12,303 nucleotides of DNA from contig JAUQWT010000417.1 of assembly GCA_030835005.1 (NCBI GenBank), forward strand, positions 1-12,303. The letters are read 5' to 3'. The notes under the pieces are model-generated. The model was not told the origin of the DNA, ran no database searches, and was given only the letters and a program-made list of their open reading frames with translations. Source of the stretch: Ignavibacteria bacterium (GTDB taxonomy: Bacteria; Bacteroidota; Ignavibacteria; Tepidaquicellales; OLB5). A program made the position numbers and the translations under genes. The number at the start of each line of letters is the position of its first letter. The stretch's first letter is position 1. Positions 1 to 6,651 of the stretch are shown here, one piece after another.

Positions 1-474
1 TGATATCCTGCCTGTTACTTCAACATTCTTGCCTCGGTATTTCATTATATCCGGGAAGTCTTCGAATTTACTTGCAAAAATTACGGCTGTAAAGGGATTA
101 TCGGGATACTTCTCAACAAAATTCAGGTATGCAACTTTTTCAGACTGATAAATATCTGCAACGAATCCTTTTACGACTACTGTTCTGCCATTGTAATTGC
201 CTGCATCAAGCGGAGATATTTCTGCAACAGGTTTTTCGTTACGGAATGAATCGCTGTTCTTGCTATAATCTTTGTTGTTAGGAGTACTGTTCTGTTTCGA
301 TGTATCATTTGACGAAGTGCTGCCCGTTTCCTGTTTTACTTCTTCTTTTTTCTGTTCAGTCTTAACATCTTTGTTATCATCAACAAATTCGGTTTTTTTA
401 TCGTCATCGCTGCAGGAAATAAACCACACACTTAGCAGGATTGTAAAAACTAATTGTTTTGAAATTTTTCTCAT
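1..474 (-). CDS. Surface lipoprotein with OB-fold-like domain (3' end cut by window)
   Basis: The 5' end is complete and the gene runs off the left edge after 158 codons. The N-terminus has a basic start, a hydrophobic stretch and a lipobox ending FISC, with Cys21 as the predicted lipidation site. Residues 22-24 and on read SDDDKK, which resembles the Bacteroidota lipoprotein export signal (acidic residues just after the Cys), so the protein is probably on the outer face of the outer membrane. Residues 27-85 are a hydrophilic, low-complexity linker rich in K, E, N, S and T. From about residue 95 the sequence (GRTVVVKGFV, YPDNPFTAVIF, GKNVEVTGRI) has the strand pattern of a small OB fold, of the kind found near nucleic-acid-binding or nuclease-like proteins. 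Ligand and function are unknown. The ATG at 474 is used because the signal peptide starts there; no clear ribosome binding site is visible. It lies after the ppdK terminator and so is probably separately transcribed. Confidence 0.85.
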   Translation of the reverse strand, partial: MRKISKQLVFTILLSVWFISCSDDDKKTEFVDDNKDVKTEQKKEEVKQETGSTSSNDTSKQNSTPNNKDYSKNSDSFRNEKPVAEISPLDAGNYNGRTVVVKGFVADIYQSEKVAYLNFVEKYPDNPFTAVIFASKFEDFPDIMKYRGKNVEVTGRIS

Positions 475-515
475 ATTCAGATAAGCTAAGGAACCATGAG
501 TAACGGTTCAGTTCA

Positions 516-550
516 TAAAAAAACCACGATCATTAGCATAAGATCGTGGT
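516..550 (-). terminator. Rho-independent terminator after ppdK
   Basis: A perfect 9-bp inverted repeat (523-531 with 542-550, arm ACCACGATC) encloses a 10-nt loop. Read on the minus strand it is followed at once by a run of seven T (516-522). It lies about 150 bp past the ppdK stop and before the lipoprotein start, so it most likely ends the ppdK transcript. On the plus strand the run after the stem is not T-rich. Confidence 0.85.
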
Positions 551-616
551 GTTTAAAAATATTAATTTATTTAAGGTAAATCAATGTCAATGATCGGGAA
601 AAGAACAGCCATGTGG

Positions 617-640
617 GTTGTTGGTGAAAACACCAACAAC
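617..640. repeat. Perfect palindromic hairpin, REP-like
   Basis: A 10-bp perfect stem (GTTGTTGGTG, 617-626, pairing with 631-640) has an AAAA loop. It has no T-tract on either side, so it is not a classical terminator. It sits between the ppdK stop and the ppdK terminator, so it would be in the 3' UTR of that mRNA. It could be a dispersed intergenic palindrome or an RNA-stabilising hairpin. Copy number cannot be judged from one window. Confidence 0.6.
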
Positions 641-661
641 GGAGGGAATTTCGGAAAGAAA

Positions 662-688
662 CCCCCTCAAGCTCCTCCTTGAAGGGGG
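662..688. repeat. G/C-run imperfect hairpin, REP-like
   Basis: CCCCCTCAAG (662-671) pairs with CTTGA (678-682) and GGGGG (684-688), with one unpaired A at 683. The loop is short and pyrimidine-rich. It ends 15 bp before the ppdK stop codon as numbered, that is just 3' of the gene in transcription. There is no T-tract. The sequence has the look of a dispersed intergenic repeat, unrelated to the palindrome at 617-640. Confidence 0.5.
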
Positions 689-703
689 AGAATGATAGTT
701 AGG

Positions 704-3517
704 CTATTTCTTCCTTCTTTTTGCCTTTGCTTTTTTCCCGGTTTTTTTCTTTGCAGATTTCTTCCCGCCTGCGAGCTTTTTTGCGGGCTTTGCTTCATCA
801 TCATACATTAAATGCGCCTGCGCTGCAGAAAGCCTTGCAATAGGTAATCTGAATGGAGAACAGCTAACATAATCAAGCCCCGCCTGGTGGCAGAAATGAA
901 TCGTCTTCGGGTCGCCGCCATGCTCGCCGCAAATTCCTATCTTAAGTTTAGGCTTAACAATGCGCCCTTTATCAACAGCCATTTTAACAAGTGATGCAAC
1001 GGCTCTATCTATAGAAATGAACGGGTCACCCGGGATCAATTCATTATTTACGTAATATGGTAAAAACGTACCCGAATCATCGCGGGAGAGTCCCATAGTA
1101 AGCTGGGTCAGATCATTAGTGCCAAAAGAAAAGAACTCCGCAACCTCAGCAATTTCATCTGCAGTAACAGCGGCGCGCGGAACTTCAATCATTGTACCGA
1201 CATGGTATTCAAACTTCACACCGTATTCATCCATAACTTCTTTTGCGATCTTTCTTGCAAGATCTGCCTGATTAACTAGTTCGTTTTTGTATCCAACAAG
1301 CGGTATCATTACTTCGGGCTTAACGTTAAAACCTGACTTTTTTGCCTCTGCCGCAGCGCAGAAAATAGCGCGTACCTGCATTGCAGTAATTTCAGGATAC
1401 ATAATTCCAAGCCTGCATCCGCGGTGTCCCATCATCGGGTTGAACTCGTGAAGGCTTTCAACTTTCGCTTTTATCTCATCAAATGATTTGGAAAGCTTCA
1501 CAGAAAGTTCGCGCTGTTCGTTTTCTTCATGCGGCAAGAATTCATGCAGCGGCGGGTCAAGTGTTCTTATGGTTACGGGCAGGTCACCCATTACCTTGAA
1601 TATCCCGAGAAAGTCATCTTTCTGGTACGGGAATAATTTAGCAAGAGCAGTTTCTCTTTCACCAACGGTATCCGCAAGGATCATCTCTCTTACTGCATCT
1701 ATTCTATCTCCTCCAAAGAACATATGCTCGGTTCTGCAAAGCCCTATGCCTTGCGCGCCGAATGCAAGAGCATTCCTGCATTGGTCTGGCTGATCGGCAT
1801 TGGTTCTTACTTTCATGGTTCTGTATTTATCAGCCCACTTCATAACTCTATTATAGATACCATATGTCTCAGAAAGTTCAGGCTTAAGAGAACCTTCAAT
1901 CAGAACCTGAAGAATTTCAGAATCTTTAGTTTGAAGCTTACCTTCAATAACTTCGCCGGTAGTTCCGTCTATGGATATCCACTCACCCTCTTTGATCGTA
2001 ATATTTTTGTTTTCTTCTTCAACTTTCATTTCCCGTGTTGCATAATCAATATCAAGCGACCCGCATCCTGCAACACAAACTTTGCCCATCTGCCTTGCAA
2101 CAAGCGCAGCGTGAGATGTCATTCCGCCCCGCGCAGTAAGGATACCTTCGGCTGCATTCATTCCTTTAATATCTTCAGGTGAAGTTTCAACTCTTACAAG
2201 TATTACTTTCTCGCCTTTTGCTGCTGCATCTTCGGCATCAGAAGCATTGAAATATATTTTTCCGGTAGCTGCGCCGGGGCCTGCATTAAGTCCTTTAGCT
2301 ATCAGCCTTCCCTGTTTCACTGCCGCTTCTTTTTCAGCATTATCAAATATCGGCCTGAGGAGTTGGTTCAACTGATCTGGTTCAATTCTGAGCAGCGCTT
2401 CTTTTTCAGAGATCAGCTTTTGTTTAACCATATCAACGGCAATCTTCACGGCAGCTCCGCCTGTTCTTTTTCCAACGCGGCACTGAAGTATATACAACTT
2501 GCCATCCTGTATGGTGAATTCAATATCCATCATATCTTTGTAATGCTGCTCAAGTATCTCTCTTACTTTTTCAAGCTGACGGTACATTTCAGGGCTTTGT
2601 TCATCAAGCGTTGAGATCTTTAACGGAGTTCTGGTTCCTGCAACAACATCTTCACCCTGCGCATTCATAAGGTATTCGCCGTAAAATACGTCTTCTCCGC
2701 TTGCAGGATCACGTGTAAATGCAACACCTGTTCCTGAGGTCTCGCCCATATTGCCGAACACCATTGACTGTACATTTACAGCCGTTCCCCATGAAGCGGG
2801 GATATTGTTCAGCCTTCTGTATACTATTGCCCGTTCATTCATCCATGAATTGAAAACAGCATCAACAGCTCCGTTTATCTGCTCCATCGGGTCTTCGGGG
2901 AATTCCCTGCCAAGCTTGTTCTTTATCTCGAGTTTGAAAAGCTGCACAAGATCTTTAAGATCTGCGGCAGTGAATTCAGTATCAAGCTTAATGCCTTTTT
3001 CTTTTTTCTTTGTTTCTATTATAAGCTCAAACGGATCGCGCGCATCTTTTGAATGGGGCTTCATTTCCATAACAACATCGCCATACATCTGCACAAAACG
3101 GCGGTAGCTATCGTATGCGAAGCGCTGATTACCGGTCATTTCAATGAGTCCGTGGACAGTATCATCGTTCAATCCCAAATTCAATATTGTATCCATCATA
3201 CCCGGCATTGATGCCCGAGCACCGGAGCGAACGGAAACCAGCAATGGATTTTTTCTATCGCCAAATTTCTTGCCGATCTCTTTTTCCATCCGTGCCAGTG
3301 CAGCGCGGACCTGGGGTTTTAATTCTTTCGGATATTTTCTGTTAGATTTGTAGTAATGGGTGCAGACTTCTGTTGGAATTGTGAAACCTGGTGGCACAGG
3401 CAGCTTTAAGTTAACCATCTCAGCAAGATTAGCGCCTTTGCCTCCGAGCAAAGGTTTCATCGCGGCATCGCCATCTGCTTTTTTACCGCCAAAATAATAC
3501 ACAAGTTTTTTGGGCAT
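704..3517 (-). CDS. ppdK: Pyruvate, phosphate dikinase
   Basis: Cytoplasmic enzyme interconverting pyruvate, ATP and phosphate with PEP, AMP and pyrophosphate. It can work in gluconeogenic PEP supply or in PPi-linked glycolysis. Domains in order: ATP-grasp nucleotide-binding region (about 1-360; GGKGANLAEM at 25-34, SVRSGARASMPGMMDT at 95-110); swivelling phosphohistidine domain (about 405-530) with catalytic His469 in GGMTSHAA, where neighbouring Thr467 is the position used for regulatory phosphorylation in plant and some bacterial enzymes; and a PEP/pyruvate-binding TIM barrel (about 540-905) with GLCRTEHMF (592-600), GHRGCRLG (697-704) and catalytic Cys863 in CGEHGGD. At 937 residues it is longer than the usual ~870-890. 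Part of the excess is a Lys/Ala-rich tail (about 908-937, AKKKTGKKAKAKRRKK at the end) beyond the normal terminus. The gene lies 113 bp downstream of ptsN, possibly co-transcribed. No PPDK regulatory protein gene is in the window. Confidence 0.97.
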   Translation of the reverse strand: MPKKLVYYFGGKKADGDAAMKPLLGGKGANLAEMVNLKLPVPPGFTIPTEVCTHYYKSNRKYPKELKPQVRAALARMEKEIGKKFGDRKNPLLVSVRSGARASMPGMMDTILNLGLNDDTVHGLIEMTGNQRFAYDSYRRFVQMYGDVVMEMKPHSKDARDPFELIIETKKKEKGIKLDTEFTAADLKDLVQLFKLEIKNKLGREFPEDPMEQINGAVDAVFNSWMNERAIVYRRLNNIPASWGTAVNVQSMVFGNMGETSGTGVAFTRDPASGEDVFYGEYLMNAQGEDVVAGTRTPLKISTLDEQSPEMYRQLEKVREILEQHYKDMMDIEFTIQDGKLYILQCRVGKRTGGAAVKIAVDMVKQKLISEKEALLRIEPDQLNQLLRPIFDNAEKEAAVKQGRLIAKGLNAGPGAATGKIYFNASDAEDAAAKGEKVILVRVETSPEDIKGMNAAEGILTARGGMTSHAALVARQMGKVCVAGCGSLDIDYATREMKVEEENKNITIKEGEWISIDGTTGEVIEGKLQTKDSEILQVLIEGSLKPELSETYGIYNRVMKWADKYRTMKVRTNADQPDQCRNALAFGAQGIGLCRTEHMFFGGDRIDAVREMILADTVGERETALAKLFPYQKDDFLGIFKVMGDLPVTIRTLDPPLHEFLPHEENEQRELSVKLSKSFDEIKAKVESLHEFNPMMGHRGCRLGIMYPEITAMQVRAIFCAAAEAKKSGFNVKPEVMIPLVGYKNELVNQADLARKIAKEVMDEYGVKFEYHVGTMIEVPRAAVTADEIAEVAEFFSFGTNDLTQLTMGLSRDDSGTFLPYYVNNELIPGDPFISIDRAVASLVKMAVDKGRIVKPKLKIGICGEHGGDPKTIHFCHQAGLDYVSCSPFRLPIARLSAAQAHLMYDDEAKPAKKLAGGKKSAKKKTGKKAKAKRRKK

Positions 3518-3630
3518 GATATCAGATTTTTTAGATTAAACCAAATTTTAAATTTTCATATAATGAAGGTGGCGGAACTGTTAAATACTTTAAAGGTCTG
3601 TTGATATTTTACTCAGCCTCTCAAACAAAA

Positions 3631-4101
3631 TTAAATATCGAAGTAATTCTTCTCCTCTTCTTTAAAAATTCCAAGTACTGCCTCCGGAGAATCTGCTTCC
3701 AGAAGCCTTTCCCTGAAATCATCTTTATTCATAAGCCTTGAAATACGGCTTAAGAGTTTTATGTGGGTGTTAAGAAGGTTTTCCTTTCCTATTAAAAGAA
3801 AAATGAACCTGACAGGTTCACCATCAATTGAATCAAAATCTATAGGTTCTTTTGTAATAGCAAAAGCTGCAACCACATCGCTAATTGAGTCGGTTTTACC
3901 ATGCGGAATGGCGAACCCTTTACCGACTCCGGTGGATACGAGCTTTTCCCGTTCGAAAATAGTTTGTGATACTTTTTCCAGATTAAGGATCTTGCCCGAT
4001 TTTGCCGCAAGATCAATTACTTTGTGAATTGCATCATCTTTATCAGCTACTTCCAGGTTCACAGCTATTACATCAGCGCTTAGTATATCAGAAATTTTCA
4101 T
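3631..4101 (-). CDS. ptsN: PTS EIIA domain protein, PtsN/fructose type
   Basis: A 156-residue stand-alone EIIA domain of the fructose/nitrogen PTS family, close to the usual PtsN length. The phospho-acceptor is His67 in the motif VGKGFAIPHGKTD, which matches the conserved G-x-A-x-P-H signature. The rest (VRFIFLLIG, HIKLLSRISRL) fits the typical EIIA alpha/beta fold. In the nitrogen-type PTS such proteins receive phosphate that comes ultimately from PEP through EI and an HPr-like carrier, and act as regulators (for example of K+ transport or stress responses) rather than in sugar uptake. No EIIB, EIIC, HPr or EI gene is in the window, which favours a regulatory role. It lies directly upstream of ppdK, whose product sets PEP levels. 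A TAACTTTG element is 38 nt before the ATG. The gene symbol is by family, not proven orthology. Confidence 0.9.
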   Translation of the reverse strand: MKISDILSADVIAVNLEVADKDDAIHKVIDLAAKSGKILNLEKVSQTIFEREKLVSTGVGKGFAIPHGKTDSISDVVAAFAITKEPIDFDSIDGEPVRFIFLLIGKENLLNTHIKLLSRISRLMNKDDFRERLLEADSPEAVLGIFKEEEKNYFDI

Positions 4102-4139
4102 GAACTTTATCCCTGTGGGATCGTATTAATAATTCTATA

Positions 4140-4147
4140 CAAAGTTA
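4140..4147 (-). promoter_or_regulatory. Bacteroidota-type -7 element before ptsN
   Basis: On the minus strand this reads TAACTTTG, matching the TAnnTTTG -7 consensus known from Bacteroidota, 38 nt upstream of the ptsN ATG. The expected -33 TTG is not clear: the region about 20 nt further upstream is only T-rich. It is therefore a partial match in an AT-rich gap. Confidence 0.4.
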
Positions 4148-4199
4148 GTGAAATAAGAGTTAAGAAAAAATTAACATTTTACTCCGTAATTCTTGTTTA

Positions 4200-4595
4200 T
4201 TAACGGATTTTAGAGGCTTTTTCAATGATCTCCAGCGGAGTTTTTGTATCACAATATACCTGCCAACGGGTGATCTTTCCGCCGGAAACCTCTGCTTTCC
4301 ATGCAGCAGGCAGCTTCCAGTGATTGTGCTCGGGGTCTAGTCCTTTGTATGTACCGCTTGCGTAACCGAACATTGCAAAAACGTCTCCGCAGCTGTAGAA
4401 TTCGTCGATCTCTATTCTATAATCAGGGAACAATTTGAAGTACTCTCTCCACCCTGTTATCATCTCATCTCTTCCCGAAACAAGATTATTATGAGCATCT
4501 GTAAAGATATGGTCTGTGCTCAGAAGCTCATGCATTTTTGCTGTATCTGCTTCATTTACACATTTCACAAATTCAAGAACTAATTCATCATTCAT
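4200..4595 (-). CDS. SnoaL/NTF2-like small protein
   Basis: A 131-residue protein with the layout of a single NTF2-fold (SnoaL-like) domain: an opening helical region (ELVLEFVKCVNEADTAKMHELLSTDHIF), a GRDEMITGWREYFKLFPDYRIEI stretch typical of this family, then beta strands ending in GGKITRWQVYCD. Members include polyketide cyclases, dehydratase-like enzymes and many binding proteins of unknown role. No catalytic residues can be assigned with confidence, and it has no signal peptide, so it is probably cytoplasmic. Its ATG overlaps the stop of the HEAT-repeat gene by four bases (ATGA), which suggests translational coupling. No terminator was seen between its stop and ptsN. Confidence 0.8.
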   Translation of the reverse strand: MNDELVLEFVKCVNEADTAKMHELLSTDHIFTDAHNNLVSGRDEMITGWREYFKLFPDYRIEIDEFYSCGDVFAMFGYASGTYKGLDPEHNHWKLPAAWKAEVSGGKITRWQVYCDTKTPLEIIEKASKIR

Positions 4596-5434
4596 AAATT
4601 GATTTTTTTATCTCTTTTCCGCAAATGGTTCAGTGTGGATCTAACTGCTCTTTGAACAACAGGGCGTTTGTCGTTTGAAAGCAGTTTTAAATACTTTAAT
4701 GCTTCTTTTGGATACCGGTTGCCAAAACTGTTGTTAAAAACCATTGCTGCATTCCACCTTACATGTTCATTGTTATTCTTTACGATTTTATCGAGGAATC
4801 TAAAGACCTCATTTGGAAATGCATTGCCAAAATATGAGCCAAGGATAAAGGGCCCGAGATTTTTCTTCACATATGCAGAGCTATCGTACAAAAGCGGTTT
4901 AAGTAGTGCAAAAGCTCTTTTTGTTGAAGCCGGGTTCTTCCTGTTCCTTAGGGCTGCGGCGGCAAGGACCACTCCGCGCCTAATGTTTTCGCGTTTATCT
5001 TCTGACCATCGTTTCAGGACATTATAGAAATCCGGATGAGCTGATGTCAAATTGCTCAGTGCACCCGCTGCGTATTCGCGTACTTCCCAGTTATCGTCAT
5101 CTGTAATTTTGTACAGCCACTGCAGTGTATTTTTTTTATCGTAACTATAGCCACGCCACAAAATGTGGATTCCGACCTCCTTGGCATTATCTGATTTGAT
5201 TGATAATATCTTCTTTCCTGAATTGAAGAATTCACGTTCTGGATTTACAAGCTGTAAATCTGTAATTCGCTTTACTATTTCAGCAATCACATATCGCTTA
5301 TCTTTCATCTTAGCAGTCCCAGAATGCTTTGTAGAGATGGAATCAAGAATAGCAATTATCTTTTTGTAATCCTGTTTAACCAAAGCAGATTTGATCAGGG
5401 TTTTCTGCTTTTTTGTTAGTAAACTATCTATCAT
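4592..5434 (-). CDS. HEAT/ALK-repeat protein, possibly DNA alkylation repeat family
   Basis: A 280-residue all-helical protein made of HEAT-like repeats, clear from about residue 105 on: DDDNWEVREYAAGAL, RWSEDKRENIRRGVVLAA, YDSSAYVKKNLGPFILG, NNNEHVRWNAAMVFNNS and NDKRPVVQRAVRSTLNHL. The spacing and the recurring W-x-x-D and VRR/VKK features resemble the AlkC/AlkD DNA alkylation repeat superfamily, whose members excise or bind alkylated bases through a basic concave surface; a plain HEAT scaffold is the alternative. The many Arg/Lys residues and basic ending (LRKRDKKINL) would suit nucleic acid binding. Catalytic residues of AlkD cannot be placed by eye. No signal peptide. The stop overlaps the start of the SnoaL-like gene as ATGA. 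The ATG at 5434 is the first in frame, with no strong ribosome binding site. Confidence 0.7.
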   Translation of the reverse strand: MIDSLLTKKQKTLIKSALVKQDYKKIIAILDSISTKHSGTAKMKDKRYVIAEIVKRITDLQLVNPEREFFNSGKKILSIKSDNAKEVGIHILWRGYSYDKKNTLQWLYKITDDDNWEVREYAAGALSNLTSAHPDFYNVLKRWSEDKRENIRRGVVLAAAALRNRKNPASTKRAFALLKPLLYDSSAYVKKNLGPFILGSYFGNAFPNEVFRFLDKIVKNNNEHVRWNAAMVFNNSFGNRYPKEALKYLKLLSNDKRPVVQRAVRSTLNHLRKRDKKINL

Positions 5435-5523
5435 TTATCAAAAATACCAATAAATAAGCAAAGGTTCATGTTACATCTTTTTAGCAGTTACATCCATTAA
5501 ATATGCCAGATAGTTAATAAGCT

Positions 5524-5545
5524 GCACAGGCAGGAATGCCTGTGC
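5524..5545. repeat. Perfect palindromic hairpin, REP-like
   Basis: GCACAGGCA (5524-5532) and TGCCTGTGC (5537-5545) form a perfect 9-bp stem with a GGAA loop. No T-tract follows on either strand. It sits in the 198-bp gap between the HEAT gene start and the TPR gene stop, 36 bp from the TPR terminator hairpin. The compact form suggests a dispersed intergenic palindrome. The rest of the gap holds the terminator and AT-rich sequence only. Confidence 0.6.
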
Positions 5546-5571
5546 TACTCATACTTCACTCGAAACAGATC

Positions 5572-5596
5572 AATAAAAATGAGGGCCTAAGCCCCC
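5572..5596 (-). terminator. Rho-independent terminator after TPR gene
   Basis: On the minus strand GGGGGC (5596-5591), a TTAG loop and GCCCTC (5586-5581) form a 6-bp stem with one G-U pair, followed by ATTTTTATT. It lies 36 bp past the TPR gene stop and so separates this gene from the HEAT/SnoaL pair. Confidence 0.7.
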
Positions 5597-5632
5597 ATAA
5601 TTAACTTTTAATTCCCGGTACGAATAACAAAA

Positions 5633-6409
5633 TCACTTTCTATTTTTTTCATACTCAGGCATAACAAAACTTTTTATGAAGTTAGATTCAGGTTTTACTT
5701 CAAGCGCCATATCAATCCACTTCTTAGCATCTTCCATCTTGCTGTTCTTTATATAGCACATTGCCACCATTCCTGCTGCCTGGTCATTTCCCCAATTGGG
5801 ATAGGTTTCATCTTTCGGTTTGTAGGTCTTGGAATATTCCCATGATTTTTCGAACATCGGCTGTGCCTTATCAACACCGCCTCCAAAGCTTTCGGGGGTA
5901 TAGAAAGTCATATAGCCGTCTATTAAATAGTATCTCGGATTTTCGGGTTCAAGCTTGAATGCTTTATCCTTTGCCTCGGTTGATTTAGCTATGATGTCAT
6001 TCATCTTGGCCGGTTCATACTGCCAGCGGTTACCCTGTGCTGCCATTTTCATAACGTATGCGTCAGCAAAATCATCTTTCACATCCGTGCATTTATCAAA
6101 AAGGCTTAAAGCAGATTCTGTGTACTTTTTCAGGTCATCATTATTCTTTTCTTCGGTTGCAACCCGTGAGAGCATATAATCAACTGAACCCAGGTAGAAA
6201 TTTACCATCCATTCATTCTTTTTGAGCTGGAGGATCCTTTCAAAATCGCCCCTTACTTTGAGCAGTGCAGCCTTATCATTTTTATCGGATGCATCTCCCA
6301 TCTTTTTGATAGCCTTAAGCATGGCGTCGGTGTAATCATCTGCTTTTAGTTGTGCGGTGCCTAGTGCTGCAAGTATAATGATTAATAATGCAGAAATAGC
6401 TGTTTTCAT
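5633..6409 (-). CDS. Secreted TPR-type repeat protein
   Basis: A 258-residue protein with a signal peptide (about 1-23, MKTAISALLIIILAALGTAQ, no lipobox Cys), so it is probably periplasmic. The mature part has TPR-like helices: WMVNFYLGSVDYMLSRV, YTESALSLFDKCTDVKDDFADAYVMKMAAQ in segments, AFKLEPENPRYYLIDGYM, and near the end YIKNSKMEDAKKWIDMALEVKP, a clear TPR consensus (acidic/alanine spacing, terminal P). The middle motif TPESFGGGVDKAQPMFEKSW recurs in related secreted TPR proteins of Bacteroidota as far as I recall. It probably serves as a protein-binding scaffold; no enzymatic motif was seen. AGAAAGG lies 8-9 nt before the ATG as a ribosome binding site. The heptamer array begins 15 bp upstream, inside the presumed 5' leader. 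It stands alone, with its own terminator. Confidence 0.8.
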   Translation of the reverse strand: MKTAISALLIIILAALGTAQLKADDYTDAMLKAIKKMGDASDKNDKAALLKVRGDFERILQLKKNEWMVNFYLGSVDYMLSRVATEEKNNDDLKKYTESALSLFDKCTDVKDDFADAYVMKMAAQGNRWQYEPAKMNDIIAKSTEAKDKAFKLEPENPRYYLIDGYMTFYTPESFGGGVDKAQPMFEKSWEYSKTYKPKDETYPNWGNDQAAGMVAMCYIKNSKMEDAKKWIDMALEVKPESNFIKSFVMPEYEKNRK

Positions 6410-6424
6410 AGTTTTACCTTTCTG

Positions 6425-6464
6425 TGAAACGTCAAACGTGAAATGTAAGACGTGAAACGTTTCA
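6425..6464. repeat. Degenerate heptamer array ending in a palindrome
   Basis: Five contiguous 7-bp units starting at 6425: TGAAACG, TCAAACG, TGAAATG, TAAGACG and TGAAACG. The last unit runs into TTTCA, so that 6453-6464 is a perfect 12-bp palindrome (TGAAACGTTTCA). The array lies just upstream of the TPR gene. It resembles the short heptanucleotide tandem repeats known from some bacterial genomes; a role in expression of the TPR gene is possible but not shown. Confidence 0.7.
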
Positions 6465-6538
6465 TATTTTATTTAGTGTTGTTTATTAGATTTTATAATT
6501 TGGCAAATAAATGCGATTAAATAAATACTTATTGTGTT

Positions 6539-6607
6539 TTGAATTGTGGCTAAAGCCAATTTGTTTTATTTTTTTTGATCCACGGGTTAATACCCGTGGC
6601 TATTCAA
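6539..6607. repeat. Double-hairpin REP/MITE-like element
   Basis: The outer ends TTGAAT (6539-6544) and ATTCAA (6602-6607) are inverted copies. Inside are two hairpins: GGCT-AA-AGCC (6548-6557, extended by one T-A pair) and CCACGGGT-TAAT-ACCCGTGG (6580-6599, 8-bp stem), joined by a T-rich spacer. The paired hairpins with terminal inverted repeats and no coding capacity are typical of a small non-autonomous mobile palindrome. No RAYT-type transposase gene is in this window. It lies between the TonB receptor stop and the TPR gene. Confidence 0.6.
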
Positions 6608-6651
6608 TTATCAATACTCTTTTTGCTTTTTTCCTTTTTACTTTTGCCTTA

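Noticed and set aside
272..484. Plus-strand 70-codon frame
   Set aside because: It is the reverse of the lipoprotein low-complexity linker and signal peptide; the minus-strand frame has a lipobox and OB-like domain.
1724..2182. Plus-strand open frames opposite ppdK (also 1488-1793, 2363-2614, 2751-3107)
   Set aside because: All are antisense to the conserved PPDK catalytic domains.
3579..3595. TAAATACTTTA before ppdK as a second copy of the operator palindrome
   Set aside because: It is one base shorter, lacks the central GTAC and is not symmetric; similar AT-rich strings occur inside genes here (about 4688).
3518..3630. A separate ppdK promoter
   Set aside because: A TA-AAA-TTTG string has the wrong internal spacing and no -33 partner, so I could not support it.
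6425..6459. Heptamer array as a CRISPR array
   Set aside because: Units are 7 bp, contiguous, degenerate and without spacers; no cas gene is nearby.
6580..6599. CCACGGGT hairpin as terminator of the TonB receptor gene
   Set aside because: On the minus strand the stem is followed by an A-rich run, not T; the T-run lies on the wrong side.
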